This document shows, piece by piece, positions 1-7,622 of a DNA stretch of 35,078 nt. The DNA lies in the NCBI GenBank assembly GCA_002709505.1, contig PARB01000020.1, positions 1 through 35,078 of the forward strand. The letters are read 5' to 3'. The notes under the pieces are model-generated. The model was not told the DNA's origin and searched no databases. It worked only from the letters and a program-made list of their open reading frames with translations. Every line of letters starts with the position of its first letter. The first letter of the stretch is position 1. The position numbers and the translations under genes were made by a program. The stretch is from Paracoccaceae bacterium. Its GTDB lineage: Bacteria; Pseudomonadota; Alphaproteobacteria; Rhizobiales; Stappiaceae.

Positions 1-408
1 AACCGGGTGCTGCAACGCCCAGGGCAGCAAGCCTTCGCGGAATTCGGTGACCTGCAAGCCGTCGCGCAGCACAATGGCATCGCGGCCGACCAGATCGATG
101 CGGCTGATATGCGCATCGAGGTTGATGCGTATCAGCGGCCATTTCAGGCGGGCGGCGACCTGTTCGATATGGGTCGACTTGCCGGTGCCGTGGTAGCCCG
201 TCACCATCACGCGACGGTTGTGGGCGAAACCGGCGAGGATCGCCAGCGTCGTCGGGCGGTCGAACAGATAGTCCGGATCGAGATCCGGGGTGTATTCATT
301 CGGCTTGCTGTAGGCGGGAACCGTCAGGTCGCTGTCGATGCCGAACACGTCGCGCACGGAAACGGTCGTGTCGGGCAGGTTTTCGACGGGCTGCGTCATG
401 TCAGTCAT
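1..408 (-). CDS. cobS: Cobaltochelatase subunit CobS (N-terminal part, cut by window edge)
   Basis: CobS is the AAA+ ATPase subunit of the aerobic CobN-CobS-CobT chelatase, which inserts cobalt into hydrogenobyrinic acid a,c-diamide in B12 synthesis. The first 136 residues are present. A Walker A loop reads GYHGTGKS, followed by the family-typical stretches HIEQVAARLKWP, DAHISRIDLVGRDAI and TEFREGLLPWALQ. The start at 408 has a GGAGG ribosome site about 5 bases upstream; a second Met three codons later is less well placed. The remaining ATPase core lies beyond the left edge. The J-domain gene upstream on the same strand is a common neighbour of cobS in Rhizobiales. The product is relevant here because the B12-dependent mutase Ecm is encoded in the same window. 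The family call is secure; the cobalt specificity is taken from the family. Confidence 0.95.
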   Translation of the reverse strand, partial: MTDMTQPVENLPDTTVSVRDVFGIDSDLTVPAYSKPNEYTPDLDPDYLFDRPTTLAILAGFAHNRRVMVTGYHGTGKSTHIEQVAARLKWPLIRINLDAHISRIDLVGRDAIVLRDGLQVTEFREGLLPWALQHPV

Positions 409-506
409 ATATCCTCCGCTGGCCCGCGCAATCACGGGTGAGGGCATGTCGATGCGGATCCGCGAGGGTGCGGACGAAAGGCGGTCTGGACCCTAGAACA
501 AAGTCC

Positions 507-543
507 AACCGAGTGAAATCGGTTTGTCGCCCTGGCGGGCGAC
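507..543. other. Two adjacent stem-loops in the 313-base cobS/J-protein gap
   Basis: The gap 409-721 has no convincing gene. It holds two perfect inverted repeats side by side: AACCGA-GTGAAA-TCGGTT (507-524) and GTCGCCC-TGGC-GGGCGAC (526-543). They lie downstream of the J-domain gene and upstream of cobS, both read leftwards. No T-run follows either stem on the minus strand, so they are not textbook intrinsic terminators. They could be mRNA-processing or attenuation structures, or part of a short dispersed repeat. Nothing else was recognised in the gap. Confidence 0.5.
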
Positions 544-721
544 GTGCCCCGCGACCCGATGTCCCGCCAGACGGTACGGACGGGACAGAGTGTCGCGAGC
601 GGCCCGGAGCTTGCGGCAAAGGCCGGAGGCGAAGTCCTACCGGTCATAGCGCACTGGCGCGATCCTGCAAGGGAGCGACCCGGGCCGATTTGCTCCCCCG
701 CCAACGTGCCGGGATGCCTGT

Positions 722-1360
722 CTAGCAGAATCCTGCCTTCTTGAGCAGGGAATAGGCGTTGATGATCTCGCGCAACCGGTCCTCCGACGAGCGGTCTCCG
801 CCATTGGCGTCGGGATGGTGGCGCTTGACCAGGTTCTTGTAGCGGGTCTTGACCTCGGGACCGCGGGCGTTGTGCGGAAGCCCCAGCGTGTCGAAGGCGC
901 GCGCCTCGAGCTGCTTCAGCTTCGGCGCGCGCGCACGCGCTTCCCCGCCGCGGCCGCGTCCGCGCATCCTGGCTTCGGCGCGTGCACGCGCCGCCTGCCG
1001 CGGGTCGATGTCCGACCAGGCGGTTCCCTCCGGCGCCGCCTTGGCATTGACGCCCATCTTCCAGGTCGGCCGGTGACCGGTCAGCGCGTCGCGCTGATAG
1101 GCGCGGGTCTCGTTGTCGTCCATCCCGGAGAAATAATTGTAGGACTTGTTGTAGAGCCGCACGTGGTCGAGGCAGAAATGATGATACTGCCCGTCGTTGT
1201 TGCGGCCCTTCGGCGCCCGATGGGTGCCGGCCTGATCGCATCCCTCCCACTCGCAGGCGCGATCGGCCACGAACTCCTCGGCCCTTGCGCGGGCGCGCGG
1301 GCGGTTCGGACTGATGCGAATGCGGTCGAAGATATCCGAGGTCACGGGTTGCTTGTCCAT
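722..1360 (-). CDS. J-domain protein with N-terminal Cys/His cluster
   Basis: This 212-residue protein ends in a J domain (about residues 155-212) with the diagnostic HPD motif in RHHPDANGGDR, so it should stimulate a DnaK/Hsp70 partner. It is not a classical DnaJ: there is no Gly/Phe linker, no CxxCxGxG zinc repeats, and the J domain is at the C-terminus. The N-terminal half has C36-x4-C41, H47, H60/H61 and C63-x2-H66, which could bind a metal ion. The middle (about 120-150) is Arg/Ala-rich and probably flexible. It lies upstream of cobS on the same strand, 313 bases away, and is divergent from bolA. Proteins of this build are common next to cobS in alphaproteobacteria. The J domain is certain; the client and the metal site are inference. 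Confidence 0.88.
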   Translation of the reverse strand: MDKQPVTSDIFDRIRISPNRPRARARAEEFVADRACEWEGCDQAGTHRAPKGRNNDGQYHHFCLDHVRLYNKSYNYFSGMDDNETRAYQRDALTGHRPTWKMGVNAKAAPEGTAWSDIDPRQAARARAEARMRGRGRGGEARARAPKLKQLEARAFDTLGLPHNARGPEVKTRYKNLVKRHHPDANGGDRSSEDRLREIINAYSLLKKAGFC

Positions 1361-1544
1361 TCTCCGTCGAGATCACAGTCGAGCGGCCGCAGCATGGTCA
1401 CAGCAGGCGGCACAACGGCGCGACAGCACGGTATCGCATCCGTCGAAACGACATGTCGCAGAAGCCGGCGACGCGGCGATCTGCATAAATAGGGGGAGCC
1501 GCACCCGTTCGGCAAGATCTTGACGCGGGCGAAAATCCTGTCAC

Positions 1545-1859
1545 ATGAGTCGCATGACCATCAAATCCCATATCGAACAGCGTTTGAGCGACAGCTTCGC
1601 CCCCGAGATCCTCGAGGTTATCGACGAATCCGAGAAGCACCGCGGCCACGGCGGCTGGCGCGAAGGCGGCGAGACCCACTTCCGCGTCCGGATCGTGTCC
1701 GCCACATTCGAGGGCATGAACCGGGTCGCGCGTCACCGCGCGGTCAACAGCTGCCTGAAGGATGCGCTTGAACAGGGCGTGCATGCGCTCGCCATCGAGG
1801 CGCGCGCCCCCGGCGAGGCGGACCCGCGCGGCGGCGGTCGTGCCACCGCGCCCGCCTGA
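1545..1859 (+). CDS. bolA: BolA family protein
   Basis: The 104-residue product matches the BolA fold: an N-terminal helix (IKSHIEQRLSDSF), then EVIDESEKHRGHGG, the strand THFRVRIVSATFEG, and the helix RHRAVNSCLKDALEQGVHALAIEA. BolA proteins pair with monothiol glutaredoxins to bind [2Fe-2S] clusters and also act in stress and morphology control. The His residues near HRGHGG and in RHRAVN are the usual ligand candidates. The last 17 residues are Gly/Pro/Arg-rich and look disordered. The start at 1545 has no clear Shine-Dalgarno sequence; the Met at 1554 is an equally possible start. The gene is divergent from the J-domain gene (184 bases) and convergent with the CNNM gene. Confidence 0.92.
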   Translation: MSRMTIKSHIEQRLSDSFAPEILEVIDESEKHRGHGGWREGGETHFRVRIVSATFEGMNRVARHRAVNSCLKDALEQGVHALAIEARAPGEADPRGGGRATAPA

Positions 1860-1901
1860 CGCACCACGCTCTCCACACCAGTCCGAGAGTGTCGCGCAGC
1901 C

Positions 1902-3242
1902 TTATCCCGGCTGCACGGTCGGTGCATGCGGCGCCGGCCCGACCGCGGCGGTCTTCACCGTTCCAGCCGCCACTTTCGAAAGCGGCGTCATGCGCAGGCG
2001 GGTGATCCGGTTCTTCTCCCGACGCAGCACGGTGAACCGGTAGTCGTGGAACGTGAAGGCCTGGCGCTCCTCCGGGATCATCCGCGCCTCGTGAATGACC
2101 AGACCCGCGATCGTCGTCGCCTCGTCGTCCGGCAGGCGCCAGTCGAACGCCCGGTTGAGATCGCGGATCGGCACGCCGCCGTCGACGATGATCGAGCCGT
2201 CCGGCTGCGGCCGCACGCCGGGCAGTTCGATATCGTGCTCGTCGGAGATCTCGCCGACGATCTCCTCCAGAATATCCTCCAGCGTCACCAGTCCCATGAC
2301 CTCGCCGTATTCGTCGATCACGAGCGCGAAATGCGCCTTGCGCTTCAGGAAGGCGTTGAGCTGGTCCTGCAGGCTGGTCGTATCCGGCACGAACCAGGGC
2401 GGCGACACCAGCTGCTCGACGTCGAGCTGGCCCACATCGCCCCCGGCCTTCGCCAGCGCGCGAAGCAGATCCTTGGCATGCAGCACGCCGATGTAATTGT
2501 CGGTCTCGCCGCGCCACAGCGGCAGGCGCGTGTGGGGGCTGTCGAGCGCGGCGGTGATCAGGGTCTGCGGATCGTCGTCGGCGTTCAGCGCATTCATCTT
2601 GGTGCGATGAACCATCACGTCGGAGACTTCCAGGTCGGCCAGATCGAGCAGACCGCCAATACGGTCGCGCTCGGCTTTCACCAGCCCGCCTTCGAGGTGC
2701 TGCAGGTCGACGGTGCCGCGCAACTCCTCATGCGCCGACAGCACGTTGCGGTTTTCGGAAACATCGACGCCGAAGGTCTTGAGGATCGCCCGCACGATCA
2801 CCTCGACGCCCATCACCACCGGCGCGAACAGGATGACCACCGGCCGCACGATCGGCGACACCGCAACGGCGAAGCGATCCGGGTTGGAGATCGCCCATGT
2901 CTTCGGCAGGACCTCGGAGAAGATCAGCACCAGCATGGTCATCACCAGGGTGGCATAGACGACGCCGGCATCGCCGAAGAACCCGAGCAGCACGTTGGTG
3001 GCAAGCGCGGAGGCAAGAATATTGACGAGATTGTTGCCCAGAAGCAGCGCGCCGATCAGCCGCTCGCGCGCGGAGATCAGGCGGCTGACCACGGCCGCGC
3101 GTTTCTCGCCGTTGCGCTCCATCTGCAGCATGCGCGCGCGCGATGCCGCCGTCAGCGCCGTCTCCGAGCCGGAGAAGAACCCGGACAGGGCAAGCAGCAC
3201 GACGATTGCGATCACAGACAGCCAGAGACTTGCGTCACCCAT
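1902..3242 (-). CDS. CNNM/CorC-type membrane protein (DUF21-CBS-CorC_HlyC)
   Basis: The 446-residue product belongs to the CNNM/CorB/HlyC-CorC family of proposed Mg2+ transport or efflux proteins in the inner membrane. Order of parts: a DUF21 membrane domain with four hydrophobic segments in the first ~180 residues, including LSGFFSGSETALTAAS and the acidic EVLPKTWA; a CBS pair (about 195-325) containing DVMVHRTKM and LVTLEDILEEIVGEI; and a C-terminal CorC_HlyC domain with IVDGGVPIRDLNRAFDW. I chose the Met at 3242 (MGDASLWLSV), which overlaps the aroB stop by 8 bases and places the first membrane helix at the N-terminus; the upstream extension would lie inside aroB. It is the last gene of the aroK-aroB-CNNM unit, an order seen in many Rhizobiales. 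The haemolysin label sometimes used for the family is historical. Confidence 0.92.
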   Translation of the reverse strand: MGDASLWLSVIAIVVLLALSGFFSGSETALTAASRARMLQMERNGEKRAAVVSRLISARERLIGALLLGNNLVNILASALATNVLLGFFGDAGVVYATLVMTMLVLIFSEVLPKTWAISNPDRFAVAVSPIVRPVVILFAPVVMGVEVIVRAILKTFGVDVSENRNVLSAHEELRGTVDLQHLEGGLVKAERDRIGGLLDLADLEVSDVMVHRTKMNALNADDDPQTLITAALDSPHTRLPLWRGETDNYIGVLHAKDLLRALAKAGGDVGQLDVEQLVSPPWFVPDTTSLQDQLNAFLKRKAHFALVIDEYGEVMGLVTLEDILEEIVGEISDEHDIELPGVRPQPDGSIIVDGGVPIRDLNRAFDWRLPDDEATTIAGLVIHEARMIPEERQAFTFHDYRFTVLRREKNRITRLRMTPLSKVAAGTVKTAAVGPAPHAPTVQPG

Positions 3243-4419
3243 GCATAACCTCGTCCGTGTTGAGTTCGGCTTCCAGAAACGCGCGCAGGACAGCCGGATC
3301 GACGCCGCGCTCGACGAAGGCCCGACCGATGCCACGCGTCAGGATGAAGGTCAGCGCGCCGCGGCTCACCTTCTTGTCCTGCGCCATGATATCGAGAAAT
3401 GTCCCGGCCGGCGGCATCTGACCGGGCACCTGCCGGATATGGGTGGGCAGGCCGACATCGGCAAGATGGCGCGCCGCGCGCCTCGCGTCCTCGGGCGGGC
3501 ACAGGCCAAGCCGGACGGAGAAATCGAAGGCGAGCCGCATGCCGATGGCAACGCCCTCGCCATGCACCAGCCGGGTGCCGTCATAGGCAACGACCGCCTC
3601 CAGCGCATGGCCGAAGGTATGGCCGAGGTTGAGGAGCGCCCGCGCGCCGCCCTCGCGTTCATCCGCAGCAACGATCGCGGCCTTGGCCCGGCAGGACGCG
3701 GCGATCGCCTCGGCCCGTTCCGGCCCGCCGGCGAAGATCGCGGCGTGATTGGCCTCCAGCCAGTCGAAAAAGGCCGCATCGCCCAGAAGACCGTATTTGA
3801 CGACTTCCGCGTAGCCTGCGCGAAACTCGCGCGCCGGCAGCGTGTCGAGCACATCCGTATCGGCGAGGACGAGTGCGGGCTGATGAAAGGCGCCGATCAG
3901 GTTCTTGCCCTGGCGCACGTTGATGCCGGTCTTGCCGCCGACTGAGCTGTCCACCTGGGCCAGCAGGCTTGTCGGGATCTGCACGAAGGGCATGCCCCGG
4001 CGCACGCTGGCCGCGACATAGCCGGCAAGGTCCCCGACGACGCCGCCACCCAGCGCGACAATGGCGTCGCCGCGCTCAAGGCGTGCCTCCAGCACCCGGT
4101 CGCAAACGGTTTCGAAGACGTCGAACCGCTTGCTCGCCTCGCCGGGCGGCAGCAGGATCGCGGAATGTCCGATTCCGGCCGCATCCAGCGAGGCCTGCAA
4201 GGCCGACAGATGCAGCTCCGCCACGTTTTCGTCGCTGACGATGGCGACCCTGGCGCCGGGAAGAACCGCGCCGATGTGCCGGCCGGCATCGGCGATCAAT
4301 CCGCCGCCGATCAGGATGTCGTAGCTGCGGGATCCGAGATCGACGCCGACACGGGCGTTCTGCCGCTCGCTGGGCGGGTCGGACCGCTCGGGCGATGGCG
4401 CTCTTGGCGAATCGGACAT
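3235..4419 (-). CDS. aroB: 3-Dehydroquinate synthase
   Basis: AroB converts DAHP to 3-dehydroquinate, the second step of the shikimate pathway, in the cytoplasm with NAD+ and a divalent metal ion. The 394-residue sequence carries the signatures LGGGVVGDLAGYVAA, the phosphate/NAD region PTSLLAQVDSSVGGKTGIN, KNLIGAFHQP and the metal-binding LNLGHTFGHALE. The first ~25 residues (Ser/Pro-rich) extend beyond the usual start of the family and are probably disordered. Only 5 bases separate it from the aroK stop, so the two are cotranscribed and probably translationally coupled. Its stop overlaps the start of the CNNM gene by 8 bases. Confidence 0.97.
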   Translation of the reverse strand: MSDSPRAPSPERSDPPSERQNARVGVDLGSRSYDILIGGGLIADAGRHIGAVLPGARVAIVSDENVAELHLSALQASLDAAGIGHSAILLPPGEASKRFDVFETVCDRVLEARLERGDAIVALGGGVVGDLAGYVAASVRRGMPFVQIPTSLLAQVDSSVGGKTGINVRQGKNLIGAFHQPALVLADTDVLDTLPAREFRAGYAEVVKYGLLGDAAFFDWLEANHAAIFAGGPERAEAIAASCRAKAAIVAADEREGGARALLNLGHTFGHALEAVVAYDGTRLVHGEGVAIGMRLAFDFSVRLGLCPPEDARRAARHLADVGLPTHIRQVPGQMPPAGTFLDIMAQDKKVSRGALTFILTRGIGRAFVERGVDPAVLRAFLEAELNTDEVMHG

Positions 4420-4424
4420 TCCTG

Positions 4425-5048
4425 TCAGGCTCCTTGTTCGGACGGGCGATCGCTCGTTTCCGGCGCCGCTTCCAGTCCCAGATAGGTCTCGAGCGCAGAC
4501 ACCACATCGAGCACGACAGTCTCATGCGGGACGTCGCGAGACCACACCGTTACATCGGATTGTGCATAGACCGGATACCGCTCGTCCATGAGCCGGCGCA
4601 TCACGCCTTCCGGATCGGGATCGTTGAGAAGCGGTCGCGTCGGCTTGCGGCGAACCCGGCTCATCACGACGGGCAGATCGGCCTTGAGCCAGACCGACAG
4701 GCCCGAGGCGGCGATCTCCGAGCGCGTCTCGGCATTCATGAAGGCACCGCCGCCGGTCGCCAACACCTGGGCGCCGTTCTTGAGAAGCCGCGAGATCACC
4801 CGTTGCTCGCCGGCGCGAAAATACGGCTCGCCATGCTGGGCGAAGATCTCGGCAATCGTCAGATTGGCCGCCGCCTCGATTTCGGTATCGGCATCCACGA
4901 AGGGCAACCCCAGTGCATGGGCCAGCCGGCGTCCGACGCTGGACTTGCCGCATCCCATGATGCCGACCAGCACCAGGGGCCGTCCGTCGAGGGCGGCCAC
5001 CAGACGGCGGGCTCGATCCGCTTCGACAAGCTTTTGCATCGCGGACAT
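4425..5048 (-). CDS. aroK: Shikimate kinase
   Basis: AroK phosphorylates shikimate to shikimate 3-phosphate with ATP. The 207-residue product has the P-loop GIMGCGKS at residues 29-36, the shikimate-binding VDADTEIE and ATGGGAF stretches, and the lid/Arg region RKPTRPLL. The N-terminus before the P-loop and the C-terminal tail after residue ~190 are slightly longer than in enteric AroK. I chose the Met at 5048 (MSAMQKL), preceded by GGAGGG about 11 bases upstream; the Met three codons later is possible, and the long upstream extension is not supported. It is the first gene of the aroK-aroB-CNNM unit and is divergent from the small-peptide/xerD pair. Confidence 0.96.
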   Translation of the reverse strand: MSAMQKLVEADRARRLVAALDGRPLVLVGIMGCGKSSVGRRLAHALGLPFVDADTEIEAAANLTIAEIFAQHGEPYFRAGEQRVISRLLKNGAQVLATGGGAFMNAETRSEIAASGLSVWLKADLPVVMSRVRRKPTRPLLNDPDPEGVMRRLMDERYPVYAQSDVTVWSRDVPHETVVLDVVSALETYLGLEAAPETSDRPSEQGA

Positions 5049-5191
5049 GTAAGACCCACCCTCCCTCGCGTTTCCTTCGCTTTGCCCTTCCCGCCCCCGG
5101 GTCGTCAAGCCTTCCCGCGAAGAGGCTTGCCCTTTCCCGGCGCGGGCAATGGCAAAACCCGCCGTTTTTCTTGCAAGCAAGCACCGGATTG

Positions 5192-5225
5192 GTCAAAACA
5201 GGACAGATCTCTCCGTCGTTTTGAC
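5192..5225. promoter_or_regulatory. Long inverted repeat in the divergent aroK / small-peptide promoter region
   Basis: Perfect 8-base arms GTCAAAAC (5192-5199) and GTTTTGAC (5218-5225) flank 18 bases that contain the palindrome AGATCT. With the inner partial matches the whole element is an imperfect palindrome centred on AGATCT. It lies 18 bases before the small-peptide start and about 140 bases upstream of aroK. A repressor or activator site for one or both units is plausible; no known regulator motif was recognised. Confidence 0.5.
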
Positions 5226-5242
5226 GAGTTCGCGGAGTTGGA

Positions 5243-5386
5243 ATGCCCACTTTGACCCGTCTTCTGGTCGCGCTCGTGGTCCTTGCCGGGCTGGGCGCGG
5301 CGGCTGTCTATTCGCTCGGCACCTTCGTCGAGCCGTCGCCGCGCGAGATCACGGTCCGCCTCAGGGTCGACGGATTCGGGCGCTAG
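5243..5386 (+). CDS. Small membrane-anchored peptide, 47 aa
   Basis: A short gene encodes [18 protein letters not shown] at its start: one hydrophobic helix (about residues 6-25), then [18 protein letters not shown] and a basic end. The layout fits a single-span inner-membrane peptide with a periplasmic tail of about 20 residues. GGAG lies about 6 bases upstream of the ATG. It sits 37 bases before xerD on the same strand. From memory, similar tiny proteins carrying FVEPxPRE are found between aroK and xerD in other Rhizobiales, which argues that it is real. The function is unknown. Confidence 0.78.
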   Translation: MPTLTRLLVALVVLAGLGAAAVYSLGTFVEPSPREITVRLRVDGFGR

Positions 5387-5423
5387 ACCACGAGACCGGC
5401 AAGACGAAAAAGGCGGACCCGTG

Positions 5424-6356
5424 ATGGCCTCCGACGGCATCCTGATCGAGGGCTTTCTCGAGATGCTCTCCGCGGAACGCGGCGCAGCGCTCAACACGCT
5501 TGAAAACTACCGCCGCGACCTGGAAGGTTTCAGCGACTTCGTCGCCGCCATGGGCGGAACCCTGCAGGCGGCGGACAAGGACGCCGTGACCGGCTATCTC
5601 CGCGACCTCGCCACCCGCGGCTTCGCGGCGAGCACCCAGGCCCGCCACCTGTCGGCATTGCGCCAGTTCTACCGGCACCTGTTCGCCGACGGCCTGCGCG
5701 GCGACGATCCGACCCGCAGCGTCTCCTCCCCCAAGACCCGCCCGTCCCTGCCCCGGGTCCTCAGCATCGAGGACGTCGACCGGCTGCTTGGCACGGCGCG
5801 CGACGAAGCGCTTGTCGGCGAGACAAGCCAGGCGGCGAGATTGCGCGCCTTGCGCCTGCATGCGTTGCTGGAGGTGCTCTACGCCACCGGCCTGCGCGTG
5901 TCGGAACTGGTGTCGCTTCCGCTCACCGCCGCACTGCGCGACGAACGGCTGATCTCGGTGCGCGGCAAGGGCAACAAGGAGCGCGCCGTCCCGTTGAGCG
6001 ATGCCGCCCGCGACGCCATGCGCCGCCATGTGGAGGCGCGAAAGGCTGCCGGAGCGGACGCCGGATCCAGATGGCTGTTCCCCTCCCACGGCGAAAGCGG
6101 CCATCTGACCCGCCAGGCCTTCGCTCGCGACCTCAAGGCGCTGGCCGTGCGTGCCGGGCTGGACACGCAGGCGCTCTCGCCGCACGTCCTGCGCCATGCC
6201 TTCGCCTCGCACCTGCTGCAGAACGGCGCGGACCTGCGCGTGGTCCAGCAGCTGCTCGGCCATGCCGACATTTCGACGACGCAGATCTACACCCATGTGC
6301 TCGACGCCCGCCTGAAGGCGCTTGTCGAGGCGCATCATCCGCTCGCCGGATCCTGA
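5424..6356 (+). CDS. xerD: Tyrosine recombinase XerD
   Basis: XerD, with XerC, resolves chromosome dimers at the dif site during cell division. The 310-residue product has the N-terminal SAM-like core-binding domain (about 5-95, [16 protein letters not shown]) and the catalytic domain with the full set R158, K182, H254, R257, H280 and nucleophile Y289. Motifs include [41 protein letters not shown] and [15 protein letters not shown]. The ATG at 5424 is chosen; a GTG one codon earlier is possible. The position next to aroK matches xerD rather than xerC in Rhizobiales. It is convergent with mch, with only 10 bases between the stops. Confidence 0.93.
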   Translation: MASDGILIEGFLEMLSAERGAALNTLENYRRDLEGFSDFVAAMGGTLQAADKDAVTGYLRDLATRGFAASTQARHLSALRQFYRHLFADGLRGDDPTRSVSSPKTRPSLPRVLSIEDVDRLLGTARDEALVGETSQAARLRALRLHALLEVLYATGLRVSELVSLPLTAALRDERLISVRGKGNKERAVPLSDAARDAMRRHVEARKAAGADAGSRWLFPSHGESGHLTRQAFARDLKALAVRAGLDTQALSPHVLRHAFASHLLQNGADLRVVQQLLGHADISTTQIYTHVLDARLKALVEAHHPLAGS

Positions 6357-6366
6357 GTCACGAGGT

Positions 6367-7419
6367 CTAACGCGGAAGCAGGACCCAGCAATCGAAGTCG
6401 AGAATGACGGACGGGTCGTATCGCCCCTCGGCATCGATCAGCGGGAAATCGGCGCAGGCCCGGTCCTTGGTCGCGATCATGCGAAGCCGCAGCGCGCCGA
6501 CGTCCTCGCGTCCCTCCAGCGTCGCCTTTTCGATCACCTCCGACCAGGCATGGACCGTGTCGCCCGCAAACAGCGGCGCCACGTGCCGGCCGGCATTGAT
6601 GCCGGCGATATGGAAGGCGTTGCCCAGCCCGTTGAACGACAGCGAGCGGGCGAGCGAAATCACGTGCCCGCCATAAATCAGTCGCCGGCCGAAGCGGCCC
6701 TGACCTTCCGAATGCTGGTTGAAATGCACCTTGGCGGTGTTCTGGTACAGCCGCGTCGCGATCTGGTGCTCCGCCTCCTCCACCGTCATGCCGTCGACAT
6801 GGTCGATGCGCTCGCCGACCGCATAGTCGTCGAAGCGGAAGGGCGCGCCGGAGAGATCGAAATCCCAGGCGCCGGTGTTGATCATCGGACAGGCATCGCC
6901 CAGCCCTTCCGGCGCGATCGCCTCGGGAAGCTCCGGCACCACCGGCTCCGGCGCGGGCGAGGCGGCGTCGCGCTTGCGCACCATCACCCAGCGCACATAA
7001 TCGAGCACTTCCGTGCCGTCCTGCTTGTAGCCGGTGGAACGGACATAGACGACGCCGGTCTTGCCGTTGGAGTTTTCCTTCACGCCGATGACTTCGGACA
7101 CCGCTGATAGCGTGTCGCCCGGATAGACCGGCGCCAGAAAGCGCCCGCCCGCATAGCCGAGGTTCGCCACCGCATTGAGGGAAATATCCGGAACCGTCTT
7201 GCCGAAGACGATGTGAAACACGAGCAAATCGTCGACTGGCGCATGGGGATAGTGGATCGCGCGCGCGAAAGCGTCGGAGGACTGCACGGCGAAGCGCGAT
7301 CCGTAGAGGGCGGTATAGAGCGCGACGTCGCCGCTGGTGACCGTGCGCGGCGTTGCATGGCGCAGCACCTGACCGACGCGAAAATCCTCGAAAAAATTGC
7401 CCGGATTGGTCTTGCTCAC
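6367..7419 (-). CDS. mch: Mesaconyl-C1-CoA hydratase (ethylmalonyl-CoA pathway)
   Basis: Mch hydrates mesaconyl-C1-CoA to beta-methylmalyl-CoA, a late step of the ethylmalonyl-CoA pathway. The 350-residue protein is a double MaoC/hot-dog hydratase. The N-terminal half starts SKTNPGNFFEDF and contains GDVALYTALYGSRFA and LVFHIVFGKTVPDISLNA. The C-terminal half has IDHVDGMTVEEAEH, TRLYQNTAKVHFNQH and RLIYGGHVISLARSLSFNGL. These stretches closely resemble the Rhodobacter/Methylorubrum enzyme as I remember it, so it is named more precisely than MaoC family. The start is GTG at 7419 with AAGGGA about 7 bases upstream. Ccr and Ecm of the same pathway lie about 14 kb away in the window. It is divergent from the carbonic anhydrase gene. 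Confidence 0.9.
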   Translation of the reverse strand: MSKTNPGNFFEDFRVGQVLRHATPRTVTSGDVALYTALYGSRFAVQSSDAFARAIHYPHAPVDDLLVFHIVFGKTVPDISLNAVANLGYAGGRFLAPVYPGDTLSAVSEVIGVKENSNGKTGVVYVRSTGYKQDGTEVLDYVRWVMVRKRDAASPAPEPVVPELPEAIAPEGLGDACPMINTGAWDFDLSGAPFRFDDYAVGERIDHVDGMTVEEAEHQIATRLYQNTAKVHFNQHSEGQGRFGRRLIYGGHVISLARSLSFNGLGNAFHIAGINAGRHVAPLFAGDTVHAWSEVIEKATLEGREDVGALRLRMIATKDRACADFPLIDAEGRYDPSVILDFDCWVLLPR

Positions 7420-7485
7420 GGTTCATCCCTTCTGCATGTCGCACGTGTTCGGCCGGCCGGGGCATATGACAGCGCGGGCGCGCCG

Positions 7486-7546
7486 CTTGCAAGTCGGACC
7501 TATGACGGAGCGCCCGCCGCATCGGCCTCATACGCAATTTCGCGTA
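7486..7546. promoter_or_regulatory. Palindromes between mch and the carbonic anhydrase gene
   Basis: The 203-base divergent gap holds CTTGCAAG (7486-7493), a perfect 8-base palindrome, and TACGC-AATTTC-GCGTA (7531-7546). TTGCAA followed after about 17 bases by TCATAT on the minus strand could be a weak mch promoter. The ACGCAAT core of the second element recurs in the gap before the permease gene (8366-8372). Binding proteins are unknown. Confidence 0.3.
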
Positions 7547-7622
7547 CTGGCCCTGTCGCGGGGCAATGCCCTAGGGTTATTTGCTGCGCGCGGGCCCTTT
7601 CGCGCGAGCGCGAGGATCTGCC

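Noticed and set aside
409-721. A cobalamin riboswitch ahead of cobS
   Set aside because: No B12-box-like sequence or matching long fold was seen, and cobS orthologues are not usually headed by one.
432-1376. A 314-codon minus-strand frame covering the J-domain gene and the gap to cobS
   Set aside because: Its product is Arg/Pro-rich without any family signature and it overlaps the J-domain gene with HPD motif in another frame.
1515-1545. TTGACG just before bolA as a -35 box
   Set aside because: It is too close to the start codon to leave a -10 box and leader.
1896-1914. Hairpin GCAGCC-N7-GGCTGC between bolA and the CNNM gene as a terminator
   Set aside because: No T-run follows on either strand, and half of it lies within the end of the CNNM gene.
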